Origin: FACHB-T130 sp042747725
GTDB lineage: Bacteria > Cyanobacteriota > Cyanobacteriia > Cyanobacteriales > FACHB-T130
Reading direction: 5' to 3'
Assembly (NCBI RefSeq): GCF_042747725.1
Contig: NZ_JBHZGO010000105.1
Span: forward strand, 1 to 64,000
Length of the DNA: 64,000 nt
In this document: positions 1-9,187 of the stretch, piece by piece
Position numbering within the stretch: position 1 is the first letter of the stretch
Layout of the letters: each line of letters begins with the position of its first letter
The notes under the pieces: model-generated
Databases searched by the model: none
What the model saw: the letters and a program-made list of their open reading frames with translations, nothing else
Told to the model about the DNA's origin: nothing
Translations under genes and position numbers: made by a program

Positions 1-21
1 TGTCAGCTTTTAGAACAGCTA

Positions 22-111
22 TATCCTATCGGTTTGTCCGTTGGCTTCAGGAGAATACTGACGTATTTGCCTTACACCTAGCCCATTTAGGGCTTGTTTG
101 GGCTTGAACAA
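22..111 (-). mobile_element. Transposase (integrase-core) C-terminal remnant
   Basis: On the minus strand a short open frame ending at a TAG (19-21) encodes GVRQIRQYSPEANGQTDRI. This resembles the segment around the catalytic glutamate of rve-type transposases, usually of the form PYSPQ.NGK.ER. The frame is open for only about 30 codons and has no start, so it is a decayed fragment. It lies directly downstream of the NB-ARC regulator, exactly where that gene loses its expected C-terminal half, so an insertion or recombination here may have cut the regulator. The identification rests on one motif. Confidence 0.4.
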
Positions 112-114
112 AGT

Positions 115-2248
115 TCAAGTCCCGTTACCACCTGCATATCCGGGTTGTCGCGACAATTCATTTCGCAGTTTTGAAAGCAGTTGAGTCAGCTGCCGCTCAA
201 CGTTGTACTGCCCATACAGTCGGGTGATTAAAGTGTTTAAAACGGGTTTAACAATTTGTTGAATCTGGATTTCTCTGATGTAATCTTTGCCCTGAGGCTT
301 GAGCAATGCGTGGCTGTGCAGGATGGAAATAATGGGTGTCCGGTTTTCTGCTAACAATTCCCCATTTCCGACTTCCAACTGTTGAATTTCTTCACAGACT
401 TGTGCAATCAATCGCTCAGTGATGTACTCCATCACCACAGGTTGCTGAGTATAACTGCCCGACTGCTTTTCGATCAGCGATCGCCAACTCAGCGACCCCA
501 ACGCTTCCAGTAGGTCTGCACGAGCAACGGTGGGAACGATATCATCTGCCAATTCCGAGAAGGTTGTCCATTCCCGATTAATGGCAAGCCAAAACAAGAT
601 TGTTTTTTCTAGGGGAGAGCAACGCTGACACTGCTGATCTAGCAGTCTGTGAATCCCATTAAAAATCGTGGTATTTTGAGCGAGAAAATCTTGAATCTTG
701 CCATCAAAAACATCTTGAATTGAAGTGGCAACAATCTTCAATGCCAAAGGATTACAGCCGTAGAACTGACACAAATGCTGTTGCTGTGCCTCAGAACCAA
801 TCAATCCTTTTGCTTGAATTAATGCTTGAGCTGCCTCTGGTGAGCCGCTCAGTTGCAAGGTTCGCACAGGTAGTGAATTACCATCAACTACGCCTTCTAA
901 TATGCCCACCTCAGCAGGTTTCTCCCGACTGGTCAGCACCAGGCAGCTTTGATGGGCTGTTTCTGCGATCGCACGCAGCAGTTCCCCGTAGCCTTCATAG
1001 CCAGCACAATACTGCCCCGGACAATTCACCTGAAAAAGGGTTTCTGCATTGTCTAGAATTATCAGGCAACGAGAATTCCGCAGCCAATATATCAGTCGTT
1101 CAATTCCACCTTCCGTCTCCTGCCGATCCGATAGAAAAGAGATCGAATCGTGCAAAAGAGTTTCTAGCGTAGGAGCATTCCGTAGCGATCGCCAAATTAC
1201 AAAGTCAAACTCTCCCTGGATTTCCGGCGCTAGTTTGGCGGACAAGGCAGTTTTCCCAATTCCCCCCATGCCTAATAAGACAACTAGCCGACAGCGATAC
1301 TGTAAAATCCACTGCTTGAGCGTGTTTAGCTCTTCTGTCCGTCCGTAAAACAAGCTAACATCGATGATTTCACCCCAGTCGCAACGAGGTGCGGGGGAGT
1401 TTTGAGTGGGTGTATTTAATTCAGAATTTACATCCAGTAACTTAGAATTATTTTGCCGACTTCTTATCCCTTCAGAATCTTCATTGAGCAGGCGATCGTA
1501 GAGGTCGCGGGTAATCGAGCTGGGATCGATTCCTAACTCTTCCCGTAAAAGAGTCATGCAGCGGTGGTAGATTCGCAAAGCACTAGCGCGATCGCCATTG
1601 AGCGCGTGCAGCTGCATCAAGTCACCATAGGTTGCTTCGTTGAGCGAGTCAACTTCTAACAACTGCTGGGCATAGCGCATCGCCGCACGGATATCTCGCT
1701 GCTCCTTTAACAGGCGAACCAACCATTTCAAGACCTGGATAAAAATTTGTCGCAGTCGTTCCTGTTCCGGAAAAATCCATTCGTCGTAACAGTTGGGCAG
1801 CAAATCCCCCTGATAGAGGGCTACCGCCTGCTCTAACAAGGTTCGGACGGTTTTCCGGTCAGCCGCTCGTTCTGCCTCCTCCGAAGCGTGCAACCACCCG
1901 CTCAAACTGTGCAACATCCAACGTAAAAGGTGCATCTGAGCGCCACTGTAGCGTTTTTGGATCAACTTCAATGAATCGATCCGCGTCAGGCAAAACCCGC
2001 CGTAAGTGGTGCAGTTCCCTTCTCAGGTTCGTTCGAGCTTGCTCGTCTGTTGAGTCAGCCCAAAAGAGGGAAGCCAGCCGCTGACGAGGCTGAGGCGTGC
2101 CGCTGTGCAGCACCAGATATGCCAGCAACGATTGCGATCGCTCCGCGCTCACGTCTGTCAGCGGCTTTTCGCCATAAGTCAGGCGAAAGCCACCCAGCAA
2201 TATGACCTGTAAAGTAGACAGCATCATATTTTTACTCTGCCCGTACAT
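115..2248 (-). pseudogene. SARP-type winged-helix/BTAD/NB-ARC regulator, frameshifted and truncated
   Basis: Two overlapping frames together encode one regulator. The first (1859-2248) has an OmpR-like winged helix of the SARP class followed by the start of a BTAD domain (ARTNLRRELHHLRRVLPDAD). The second (115-1971) continues the BTAD helices and then an NB-ARC ATPase with Walker A GMGGIGKTA and Walker B-like CLIILDNAET. The frames join if one base is removed from the CCC run at 1897-1899, restoring FTLDVAQFER-WLHASEEAERA. The protein stops shortly after QPGYAGGN. In relatives that motif is usually followed by pentapeptide and WD40 sensor repeats (family knowledge), which are missing here. 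The gene is therefore probably a pseudogene, or an assembly error if the frameshift proves false. Such proteins are STAND-type switches that bind DNA on activation; the ligand is unknown. Confidence 0.75.
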
Positions 2249-2290
2249 GGTAGCCAGTCTATAACTTTTAGCCGTTTACCGATAGCCGCT

Positions 2291-2326
2291 GGCGAACCGA
2301 CAGGTCGGCGCAACGCGCGATCGCGG
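2291..2326 (-). repeat. Dispersed HIP1-linked repeat, copy 1
   Basis: The core is a small palindrome (CCGAC-AG-GTCGG) followed by GCGCAACGCGCGATCGCG, which ends in the HIP1 octamer. Near-identical copies are at 18841-18872, 34238-34268 (diverged), 37171-37204 and 37223-37257, in both orientations. All are intergenic. Confidence 0.8.
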
Positions 2327-2590
2327 TTAATACTTATCAACTTATAACTGCTATTCGTAAGTATTATAAGAAATAAATTATTAAATTCTAATAACAAGCC
2401 GTTTGGCTCAGTGTGGTGTTAGACTCCAACTTTTCTGGAACGGAAGTCGGATCGTGGATTTATTAACCTCCGATTTCTTGCGTAGGGGCATCGCACAGAA
2501 AAAGCCCCTACAGAACGTGAATGAGTGTAAGTTGTTTAATCCATGTTCCTATAGCAATCCTATTGGGAGCATCTTGTTTTTGCAAATATA

Positions 2591-2700
2591 CACCCACAGG
2601 CTAGAAGCCTGGGGCTAGAAGAACGAAGCCTGCCTTCACCGGCTAATATAAAGCCTGCTCTCGTCAGGCTTTGTTTGTTTAGCCGCGAATGCGAGTCGTC
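2591..2700. repeat. Hairpin-rich dispersed repeat
   Basis: The run contains nested inverted repeats: AGGCTAGAAGCCT at 2599-2611 and AGCCTG/CAGGCT around 2652-2670. They are followed by TTTGTTTGTTTAGCCGCGAAT. The last part matches the repeat at 58850-58990 (TTTCGTTTGTATAGCCGCGAAT read on the other strand), so both belong to one dispersed family. It sits downstream of the gene at 2723-3565. Confidence 0.65.
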
Positions 2701-2722
2701 GGACATTTTTACTTTATTTCAT

Positions 2723-3565
2723 TTATTTATTACCAATTCCAGTAATTTCAGTAACTAACTCTGAGGCTCTATATAATAAAGATTTTTCAACATCAACGCT
2801 ATAGTTTGGATGATTGATAATTGCATTCACGACTTCTCCCAAATCAGCATTACCTTTCCTCGCTCCCAGTCCATTAATCGAGCATTCAATTTGCCTGACA
2901 CCCCAACTGAGAGCTGCGATTGAATTCTCCACCGCTAATCCCAAATCATCATGACAGTGGACAGAAATCGTAGCGCGATCGATATTCGACACCCGATTAA
3001 AGAGCATATTAAGCAACCCTGAAAATTCTATTGGCGACGATAAACCAAGACTGTCAGGGATACTGATTGTTCTTGCACCGCTTTTGATGGCTGTTTCAAT
3101 TGCTTTGCAAAGAAAATCTGGCTGGCTTCGAGGAGCATCAAAGGCACTCCACTCCACATCTGCACAGTAGTTTCTAGCAAGTCCAATACAATCGTGTATC
3201 GTTTCTAGGATTTGTTCTTCAGCCCACTTTGATTGATGCTTCAAATTAACCAACGTGTAGATGTGAATTCTGCCTCGTACCGCTGGTTTAATTGCTAAAG
3301 CAACGTCCATCACTTCATCCGGTTTAGAATTTGCCAATCCGCAAATAGTTAACTGTTTGATTTGCTTGGAGATCGTGAAAATTTCATCAAAATCTTTCTT
3401 AATAGCCCCTGGATATCCCACTTCAATTACATCAACCCGCATCTCCTCTAGAAGCTTTGCAAGACGGACTTTTTGATGAATATCCATTTTGACACCGGGC
3501 GCAAGTTCTCCATCTCGCATTGTGGTGTCGAAGATGACGATTTTTGGTAAAGATGGTTGTGCCAT
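2723..3565 (-). CDS. Short isopropylmalate/homocitrate-synthase-like protein (HMGL domain only)
   Basis: The 280-residue protein is a DRE-TIM metallolyase of the LeuA/NifV/homocitrate synthase class. It has the N-terminal catalytic signature FDTTMRDGELAPGVKM (family form DTTLRDGEQ.PG), the metal-binding HxH in SVHCHDDLGLAVENS, and the glycine-rich GLGARKGNADLGEVV near the C-terminus. Such enzymes condense acetyl-CoA with a 2-oxoacid. Ordinary LeuA is about 530 residues; this protein ends after the TIM barrel and lacks both the linker and the leucine-sensing regulatory domain. It is intact for a barrel-only protein, so it is more likely a specialised, feedback-insensitive paralogue than a broken leuA, but truncation cannot be excluded. 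The substrate is not predictable. It follows the chimeric open frame at 3600-3920 by 34 bases. Confidence 0.75.
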   Translation of the reverse strand: MAQPSLPKIVIFDTTMRDGELAPGVKMDIHQKVRLAKLLEEMRVDVIEVGYPGAIKKDFDEIFTISKQIKQLTICGLANSKPDEVMDVALAIKPAVRGRIHIYTLVNLKHQSKWAEEQILETIHDCIGLARNYCADVEWSAFDAPRSQPDFLCKAIETAIKSGARTISIPDSLGLSSPIEFSGLLNMLFNRVSNIDRATISVHCHDDLGLAVENSIAALSWGVRQIECSINGLGARKGNADLGEVVNAIINHPNYSVDVEKSLLYRASELVTEITGIGNK

Positions 3566-3599
3566 AGCAGGTTTCTTCTATACATTTTTAGGTAAGCAG

Positions 3600-3920
3600 T
3601 TAGTAATTTTGAACAATCATTTGCTGCCAATCACTTTTCAAGATGCCGTATTGTTCGATGTCTTCAAATGTTTCCCACTTCCGTAAATGTTGACGGCGAT
3701 ATCCCTCATGCAGCATCCCAATTTTTTGCATGACTCGTCCCGAACCTGGATTGTAAAGTCCCGTACCTGCACCTAAATCGAGAACGTTCAGGGATGCTGT
3801 GCGGTCGAATGGGATCGCCTGAATGGCTGTTTGGTAAAAGTCATCAAAACATGGAATCAGGGTACCCCGGAGCTTGTCGTACTCAGTTGCTGCTGTGTTA
3901 AATGCCTGTTGAAGACTCAT
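3600..3920 (-). pseudogene. Methyltransferase N-terminus fused to GNAT acetyltransferase C-terminus
   Basis: The 106-residue open frame is a chimera. Residues 1-52 are the start of a class I SAM methyltransferase, reaching motif I (LNVLDLGAGTGLY). Residues 53-106 are the end of a RimJ/RimL-type GNAT acetyltransferase (NPGSGRVMQKIGMLHEGY, then Y.ILKSDW). The switch falls near 3748-3758, in the middle of what should be the methyltransferase Rossmann fold. Neither half can form a complete domain. The simplest reading is a deletion that removed the end of one gene and the start of its neighbour while keeping frame. A plausible ribosome site (AAGGA) precedes the ATG, so a product may be made, but activity is unlikely. 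Confidence 0.7.
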
Positions 3921-4070
3921 ATCCTTGACGTTTACTTGATTGTTCCTGATACCATTTCACTTGATGTCTGCAACGGATTCGTCTGTTGCGCCCCTCAAAA
4001 GCCAGTCATCGATCGGGATACAAGCCAATGAGCAGGCGCAAAATGGTAGCCAGCCGATTAAGCTAATTTT

Positions 4071-5660
4071 ATGGGTGTTAAAACATTTGCAATTTTGATT
4101 GTGGCAACGCTGGGAATCTGGGAAACAAGAGGAGCGATCGCATCCTCCCAACCCCCTGCCCAGACGATTTCGGGCGATATGGCGGCATCGGCACCCATTG
4201 ATGCCGCGACTCTACCCGTAACGCAGGTGACGCCAGGATTGGCTCAGAGAGCCTATCCAATTCCTGTTGTTGAATATGATGCCAAATACGGTGATTATCT
4301 GCCACCGACGATACCGCCAGCGTCCAGTCCGGAGGGCGTCCAGACTGCTGAGGTTGCCTCCAAAATTGTCAAAGATGTGCAGATCCGCTTTGTCAATCGC
4401 AAAGGTGAGTCAGTCGATGACCAAAATCGACCGATACCCAGTCGCACCCAAAGAGATTTTATTATTGGTGAACTGAAACTCAAGCCTGGTGAGGTATTTC
4501 GTGAGGATTTGCTTCAGGAAGACTTGCAGCGATTGCGGCGATTAGAGTCTTTTGATGATGTCAATGTTTCTGTGCAGGAAGCCACCGACGGGGTTAACAT
4601 CATCTACGACATCAAGGAGAGTCGCTTCCCTTCTATTACATTAGGGGGTGGCAATAGCGGCGATATCGGGCTTTACGGTTCGGTAAGCTATCGAGACGCC
4701 AATATCAATGGTGTCAACGATCGCTTAGCTGCCAAACTTCAAGTGAGCGGCAAGGATGTCCAATTTAATACCCAGTTTACCAGCCCTTATCGTGCTGGCG
4801 AACCAGACCGCTTGGGGTATAGCGTTAGAGCGTTTCGCAGTCGGGATTATTCCCGCACCTTCACCGACGAAGTCGAGTTGCCCAACGGGGACAGTACGCG
4901 GGAGGGACGATTTGGCGGTGGTGTGGCGGTGTTGCGGTCTTTTAATGATTGGGATGGATCGTTGGGTTTGAACTACACCCGAATTAGTACCCGCGATGCT
5001 GATTTCAATATTGCACGGGTGGATGAATTGGGGAATCCGCTATCTGTCAGCAAAACTGGCATTGATGATTTGGTGACGGTGTCGTTAGGCGTGGCGAGAG
5101 ATCGGCGCGATCGCCGTTCCAATCCGACTCAGGGTTCGCTGCTAACCCTGACCACGGAACAGTCGATTCCGATTGGATTGGGCAGTATTTTGAGTAACCG
5201 AGTGCGAGCAAATTACATCCAATATGTCCCAGTCGGCTGGATAGGCAAGGGTAGGGACACCAAAAATCCAGAAATGTTGGCAATAAATTTGCAAGCTGGT
5301 ACGATACTTGGCGAATTTCCTCCGACTGAGGCGTTTAATCTTGGCGGATTCAATTCTGTGCGCGGCTATGGATCTGGTAAAGTCGCTAGCGGTCGCAGTT
5401 ATGCTTTGGCTTCCATAGAATATCGCTTCCCGATTTTGCAGTGGCTGGGAGGGGTTGTCTTTGCTGACTACGGCTCAGATTTGGGGTCTGGTAATACGGT
5501 GCTTGGACAACCGGGTTTGCTGCGCGGTAAACCGGGGACTGGTTTTGGTTACGGGTTAGGATTGCGGGTCAAGTCCCCGTTTGGTTTAATTCGCGGCGAT
5601 TTAGGCATTAGCGACCAGGGAGAAGTCCGATTTGAACTAACCACGGGTCAGCGCTTTTGA
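4071..5660 (+). CDS. Omp85 family outer-membrane protein (BamA/TamA-like), single POTRA
   Basis: The 529-residue protein has a hydrophobic N-terminus ending near residue 24 (signal peptide), a low-complexity linker rich in Pro/Ala/Thr, and one clear POTRA-like domain (about residues 100-185, including RDFIIGELKLKPGEVF). A C-terminal 16-strand-type barrel follows and ends in phenylalanine. The barrel has the Omp85 lid-loop motif in NSVRGYGSGKV (VRGY). Classical BamA has five POTRA domains and cyanobacterial Omp85 three, so this is a shorter family member. Such proteins insert or translocate proteins, or act as two-partner secretion pores, in the outer membrane. The substrate is unknown and no partner TpsA gene is adjacent. 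There is no strong ribosome site before the ATG. Confidence 0.85.
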   Translation: MGVKTFAILIVATLGIWETRGAIASSQPPAQTISGDMAASAPIDAATLPVTQVTPGLAQRAYPIPVVEYDAKYGDYLPPTIPPASSPEGVQTAEVASKIVKDVQIRFVNRKGESVDDQNRPIPSRTQRDFIIGELKLKPGEVFREDLLQEDLQRLRRLESFDDVNVSVQEATDGVNIIYDIKESRFPSITLGGGNSGDIGLYGSVSYRDANINGVNDRLAAKLQVSGKDVQFNTQFTSPYRAGEPDRLGYSVRAFRSRDYSRTFTDEVELPNGDSTREGRFGGGVAVLRSFNDWDGSLGLNYTRISTRDADFNIARVDELGNPLSVSKTGIDDLVTVSLGVARDRRDRRSNPTQGSLLTLTTEQSIPIGLGSILSNRVRANYIQYVPVGWIGKGRDTKNPEMLAINLQAGTILGEFPPTEAFNLGGFNSVRGYGSGKVASGRSYALASIEYRFPILQWLGGVVFADYGSDLGSGNTVLGQPGLLRGKPGTGFGYGLGLRVKSPFGLIRGDLGISDQGEVRFELTTGQRF

Positions 5661-5848
5661 TGGAAAGGGGATGTTTGGGCGATAGCGAAGCGCTTCAAAA
5701 AGTCAGTTCGCTCTGGGTTGGTTATAGCACCGTCAGAAACTATGCTCTCTCTTCAGGAATGGCAATGGTTGACTTCACTGCGATTCACAAGCTAGTTCGC
5801 ACGTTCGATATTTTGATTGAGGACTTGGTTGAGATTTTGGAGGAGTAA
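5657..5848 (+). pseudogene. Remnant of small XRE-type HTH regulator
   Basis: The open frame encodes VGYSTVRNYALSSGMAMVDF followed by TAIHKLVRTFDILIEDLVEI. This matches the second half of the small cyanobacterial XRE/HTH family, in which a recognition helix is followed by 'D..TL.KLCR.FD..I.DLVE'. The first helices of the HTH are absent. Their place is taken by a dispersed repeat (5679-5713) that also occurs at 36549-36582. The gene has therefore lost its N-terminus to a repeat-linked rearrangement and should not bind DNA. The frame begins four bases before the end of the Omp85 gene. Confidence 0.55.
5679..5713 (+). repeat. Dispersed GCGATAGCGAAGCGC repeat, copy 1
   Basis: GCGATAGCGAAGCGC is followed after a few bases by AAAAAGTCAGTTCGCTC. 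The same two blocks occur at 36549-36582, where the spacer is shorter. This copy lies inside the broken HTH frame. Confidence 0.75.
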
Positions 5849-5927
5849 GCGATCGCTTTTTTAGATGAAAAGACGAAGAGGCGATCGCTTTGTACACTTC
5901 TACCAAACGCTATTATCATAATTTAGA

Positions 5928-6692
5928 TTATTTTGCAAAGGGTTTCCTAGCTACAAACAAGTAGTTTTGACAGATCAGAGAGAAGGGATATGCCAAAATG
6001 TCATCTAGGAAATCCCAAATCCATGCCAGCAGTTGAGAATTCCTGACTGCTTTTGGAAATATGCCCCACATATTTCTGGGTAGAAAACCATAACGCTGGA
6101 CTTCTAGAACCTCAAATCCACTTTCTTGGCAAAGAGTTTTGATTGACTGGCGAGTATAACGATATTGATGATGGTATTTGTTAGGCAAGCGGGAAGCGAT
6201 CGCTTCAATCAAACTAAACTTATTGGGAAAATGGTAACAAATAAAAAAGCCACCAGGTTGGAGCAAGCGGAATATTTCCCTTAAGCTGGTAATTTCATTT
6301 CCTCCAGTCTCTCTGACATGTTCTAAAACCCCTACAGAGACGATTGCATTGAATTTATTATCTGAATAGGAAATGACTGTTGGCTCTTCAGCACTCCCTT
6401 TCCTAAATTCATAAGTTGAGCTGTTTAGAGTTTTACGAAGGCAAAAGTCCTCAAAGGCAAATCCAGAGGTTTTATAGCCAGCCTTTACCAGGAAATAAGA
6501 AAAATGACCGTTTCCGCACCCCCAATCTAATACTTCACTTCCTTTGATAACATATTTTAAAAAAATTTTATATAGCTGAAGATATTGATTAGCGCTGATT
6601 AAGCTTCTAAATTGCCATAAACTGCAATTCCTATTTTGCTCTTGAATTTTTATTAATTGATGGGTGATACTATTGATGTTTAAATTACTCAC
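5928..6692 (-). CDS. Class I SAM-dependent methyltransferase
   Basis: The 254-residue protein is a Methyltransf_11/23-type enzyme. Motif I is VLDWGCGNGHFSYFLVKAGY (about residues 55-74). The post-I acidic region follows, and motif IV is SVGVLEHVRE (about 118-127), typical of UbiE/Coq3-like folds. FRLLQPGGFFICYHFPNKFS is the motif VI strand. Similar proteins act on small molecules, sugars or lipids; the substrate cannot be read from the sequence. The C-terminus is rich in aromatic and hydrophobic residues and could contact a membrane or a lipid substrate. It stands alone between the broken HTH gene and the photosystem I operon. Confidence 0.8.
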   Translation of the reverse strand: MSNLNINSITHQLIKIQEQNRNCSLWQFRSLISANQYLQLYKIFLKYVIKGSEVLDWGCGNGHFSYFLVKAGYKTSGFAFEDFCLRKTLNSSTYEFRKGSAEEPTVISYSDNKFNAIVSVGVLEHVRETGGNEITSLREIFRLLQPGGFFICYHFPNKFSLIEAIASRLPNKYHHQYRYTRQSIKTLCQESGFEVLEVQRYGFLPRNMWGIFPKAVRNSQLLAWIWDFLDDILAYPFSLICQNYLFVARKPFAK

Positions 6693-6828
6693 ACTTGCTA
6701 CAGTTTTATTAAAAATTTTAGATAAAATATTTTACGATTTCCAAGAAAACTAAGCGTTAAACCAACGCCAGCTCATAAGCTACATTTAACAGCAGTATTT
6801 CATTTAGAATTTTAGATAGTTTTCTAAA

Positions 6829-6862
6829 AAAATCCCCTACCCGAAGGCAGGGGATTTTCTTT
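6829..6862 (-). terminator. Rho-independent terminator of psaA-psaB
   Basis: Read on the minus strand, AAAATCCCCT and AGGGGATTTT form a perfect 10-bp stem. The inside extends with G.U and two C-G pairs to a TTCG tetraloop, and a T run follows. It lies 31 bases after the psaB stop. Confidence 0.9.
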
Positions 6863-6892
6863 TAATTACCTACAATGCTAGTTTCAGCCAGA

Positions 6893-9106
6893 TTAACCGA
6901 ATTTACCAGCAGTGGAAGCAATCAGGAAGGCGGCGTAGGTCAAGACATAGCCAACTGTGAAGTGAGCTAGACCAACCAAGCGACCTTGGACGATGGACAT
7001 AGCAACCGGCTTGTCCTTCCAGCGAACTAAGTTCGCCAGCGGAGTGCGCTCGTGTGCCCAGACAAGGGTTTCGATCAACTCTTGCCAGTAACCACGCCAG
7101 CTGATGAGGAACATGAAGCCAGTGGCCCAAACTAGGTGTCCGAACAGGAACATCCAGTCCCAAACCGCCAGGTTATTCATGCCGTAGGGGTTATACCCGT
7201 TGATCAACTGAGCGGAGTACAGCCAGAGGTAGTCGCGCAGCCAGCCCATGAGGTAAGTAGAAGACTCATTGAACTGTGCCACGTTGCCTTGCCAAATCCC
7301 CAGATGCTTCCAGTGCCAGTAGAAGGTTACCCAACCAATGGTGTTCAGCATCCAGAACGCGGCGAGGTAGAAGGAATCCCACGCGGAGATGTCGCAGGTA
7401 CCGCCACGACCGGGACCGTCGCAAGGGAAGGCGTAGCCGAAGTCCTTTTTATCGGGCATCAGCTTGGAGCCACGAGCATCCAACGCACCCTTGACCAAAA
7501 CCAGGGTGGTGGTGTGGATGGCGAGGGCGAATGCGTGGTGAACCAAGAAATCGCCAGGGCCAATTGTCAAAAACAGAGAGTTGGTGCCGTTGTTGATGGC
7601 ATCGAGCCAGCCAGGTAGCCAAGCAGCACCAGCGGTGGAAGCCACACTGTCAGGGTTAGACAGTAGAGTGTCCAAGCCGTACAGCACCTTACCGTGAGAA
7701 GCCTGAATGAACTGGGCAAATACCGGCTCAATCAGAATTTGCTTTTCGGGAGTCCCGAAGGCAACCACAACATCATTGTGGACGTACAGACCCAGGGTGT
7801 GGAAGCCCAGGAATAGGGAGACCCAGCTCAGGTGCGAGATGATCGCTTCTTTGTGCTGGAGTACCCGATCGAGGACGTTACCTCTGTTCTGTTCTGGGTC
7901 GTAGTCCCGCACCCAGAAGATTCCTGCGTGGGCGAACGCTCCCAGCATCAGGAAACCAGCAATGTACTGGTGGTGTGTGTAGAGCGATGCTTGAGTTGTG
8001 AAGTCCTTCCCGATGAAAGCATAGGGAGGCATCGCATACATATGCTGCGCTACCAGGGAAGTAGCAGTTCCCAGAGCTGCCAGGTGTATAGACAACTGGA
8101 AGTGCAGAGAGTTGTTATAGGTGTCGTACAACCCTTGGTGAGGCAGGTTGAATTGACCTTCAGTCTTGGTGCCAAAGAAGTTTTTGGCGTTCAGCATATC
8201 TCTGATGCTGTGACCAATGCCGAAGTTAGTCCGGTACATGTGACCGGCGATGATGAAGATGACTGCGATCGCCAAGTGGTGATGAGCCATATCCGTCAGC
8301 CACAGCGATTGTGTCTGGGGATGGAAGCCACCCAAGAACGTTAGAATCGCTGTTCCGGCACCTTGAGCGGTACCGAACACATGACCAGGAGCCTCTGGGT
8401 TCTCAGCGTAGACACCCCAGTTGCCGGTGAAGAACGGCCCCAAGCCTGCTGGGTGAGGCAGCGTTGTCAGGAAGTTATCCCAACCTACGTGCTGACCGCG
8501 AGATTCGGGGATAGCAACGTGAATCAGGTGACCTGTCCAAGCCAAAGAGCTAACGCCAAACAGACCTGCCAGATGGTGGTTCAGCCGAGGCTCGGCACTC
8601 TTGAACCAAGACAGGCTGGGACTGAACTTGGGCTGTAGGTGCAGCCAGCCTGCAAACAAGAAGATTGCAGACAGCACGATCAGGAACACTGCACCTTGGT
8701 ACAGGTCATTATTCGACCGCATACCGATGGTGTACCACCAGTGGTAGACACCTGAGTAGGCAATATTCACTGGAAAGGTCGCACCACCTTGGGTAAAGGC
8801 ATCTACTGCCGGTTGACCAAAGTGGGGGTCCCAAATCGCGTGAGCGATGGGACGCACATTCAACGGATCTTTAATCCACTGTTCAAAATTACCTTGCCAG
8901 GCGACGTGGAACAGGAGGCTAGAGGCCCACAGGAAGATAATTGCCACATGACCGAAGTGAGTAGCGAAAATCTTTTGATAAAGATTTTCTTCCGTCATGC
9001 CATCATGGCTTTCAAAGTCGTGAGCCGTTGCAATCCCGTACCAGATCCGACGTGTAGTCGGGTCCTGAGCGAGGTCTTGGCTAAATTTGGGAAATTTTGT
9101 CGCCAT
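6893..9106 (-). CDS. psaB: Photosystem I P700 apoprotein A2
   Basis: PsaB is one of the two large membrane subunits that bind P700, most antenna chlorophylls and the primary acceptors. At 737 residues it has the usual length. Signatures include the N-terminal MATKFPKFSQDLAQDPTTRR, the Fx iron-sulphur loop FPCDGPGRGGTCDISAW (about residue 565) whose two cysteines supply half of the 4Fe-4S ligands, and many histidine-rich helices such as HHHLAIAVIFIIAGHMYR. It is the second gene of the psaA-psaB operon, 81 bases after psaA. The intergenic spacer contains the GTGCTGAG-type short repeat. Transcription probably starts upstream of psaA and ends at the hairpin at 6829-6862. Confidence 0.99.
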   Translation of the reverse strand: MATKFPKFSQDLAQDPTTRRIWYGIATAHDFESHDGMTEENLYQKIFATHFGHVAIIFLWASSLLFHVAWQGNFEQWIKDPLNVRPIAHAIWDPHFGQPAVDAFTQGGATFPVNIAYSGVYHWWYTIGMRSNNDLYQGAVFLIVLSAIFLFAGWLHLQPKFSPSLSWFKSAEPRLNHHLAGLFGVSSLAWTGHLIHVAIPESRGQHVGWDNFLTTLPHPAGLGPFFTGNWGVYAENPEAPGHVFGTAQGAGTAILTFLGGFHPQTQSLWLTDMAHHHLAIAVIFIIAGHMYRTNFGIGHSIRDMLNAKNFFGTKTEGQFNLPHQGLYDTYNNSLHFQLSIHLAALGTATSLVAQHMYAMPPYAFIGKDFTTQASLYTHHQYIAGFLMLGAFAHAGIFWVRDYDPEQNRGNVLDRVLQHKEAIISHLSWVSLFLGFHTLGLYVHNDVVVAFGTPEKQILIEPVFAQFIQASHGKVLYGLDTLLSNPDSVASTAGAAWLPGWLDAINNGTNSLFLTIGPGDFLVHHAFALAIHTTTLVLVKGALDARGSKLMPDKKDFGYAFPCDGPGRGGTCDISAWDSFYLAAFWMLNTIGWVTFYWHWKHLGIWQGNVAQFNESSTYLMGWLRDYLWLYSAQLINGYNPYGMNNLAVWDWMFLFGHLVWATGFMFLISWRGYWQELIETLVWAHERTPLANLVRWKDKPVAMSIVQGRLVGLAHFTVGYVLTYAAFLIASTAGKFG

Positions 9107-9187
9107 AGTCTCCTCAATTATCAGTGCTGAGTGCTGAGGACCCAGAGCATCTTACTCCTTACTCAGCACTCGTTACTCAGGCTTAAA

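Larger units (their letters stand above)
2249..2722. other. 474-base intergenic stretch with two repeats, no gene
   Basis: No convincing gene is present. The stretch holds one copy of the dispersed GACAGGTCGGCGCAACGCGCG repeat family (2291-2326), an A/T-rich section, and a hairpin-rich repeat (2591-2700). The short open frame at 2403-2618 runs straight through that repeat and shows no protein-like composition. Confidence 0.6.
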
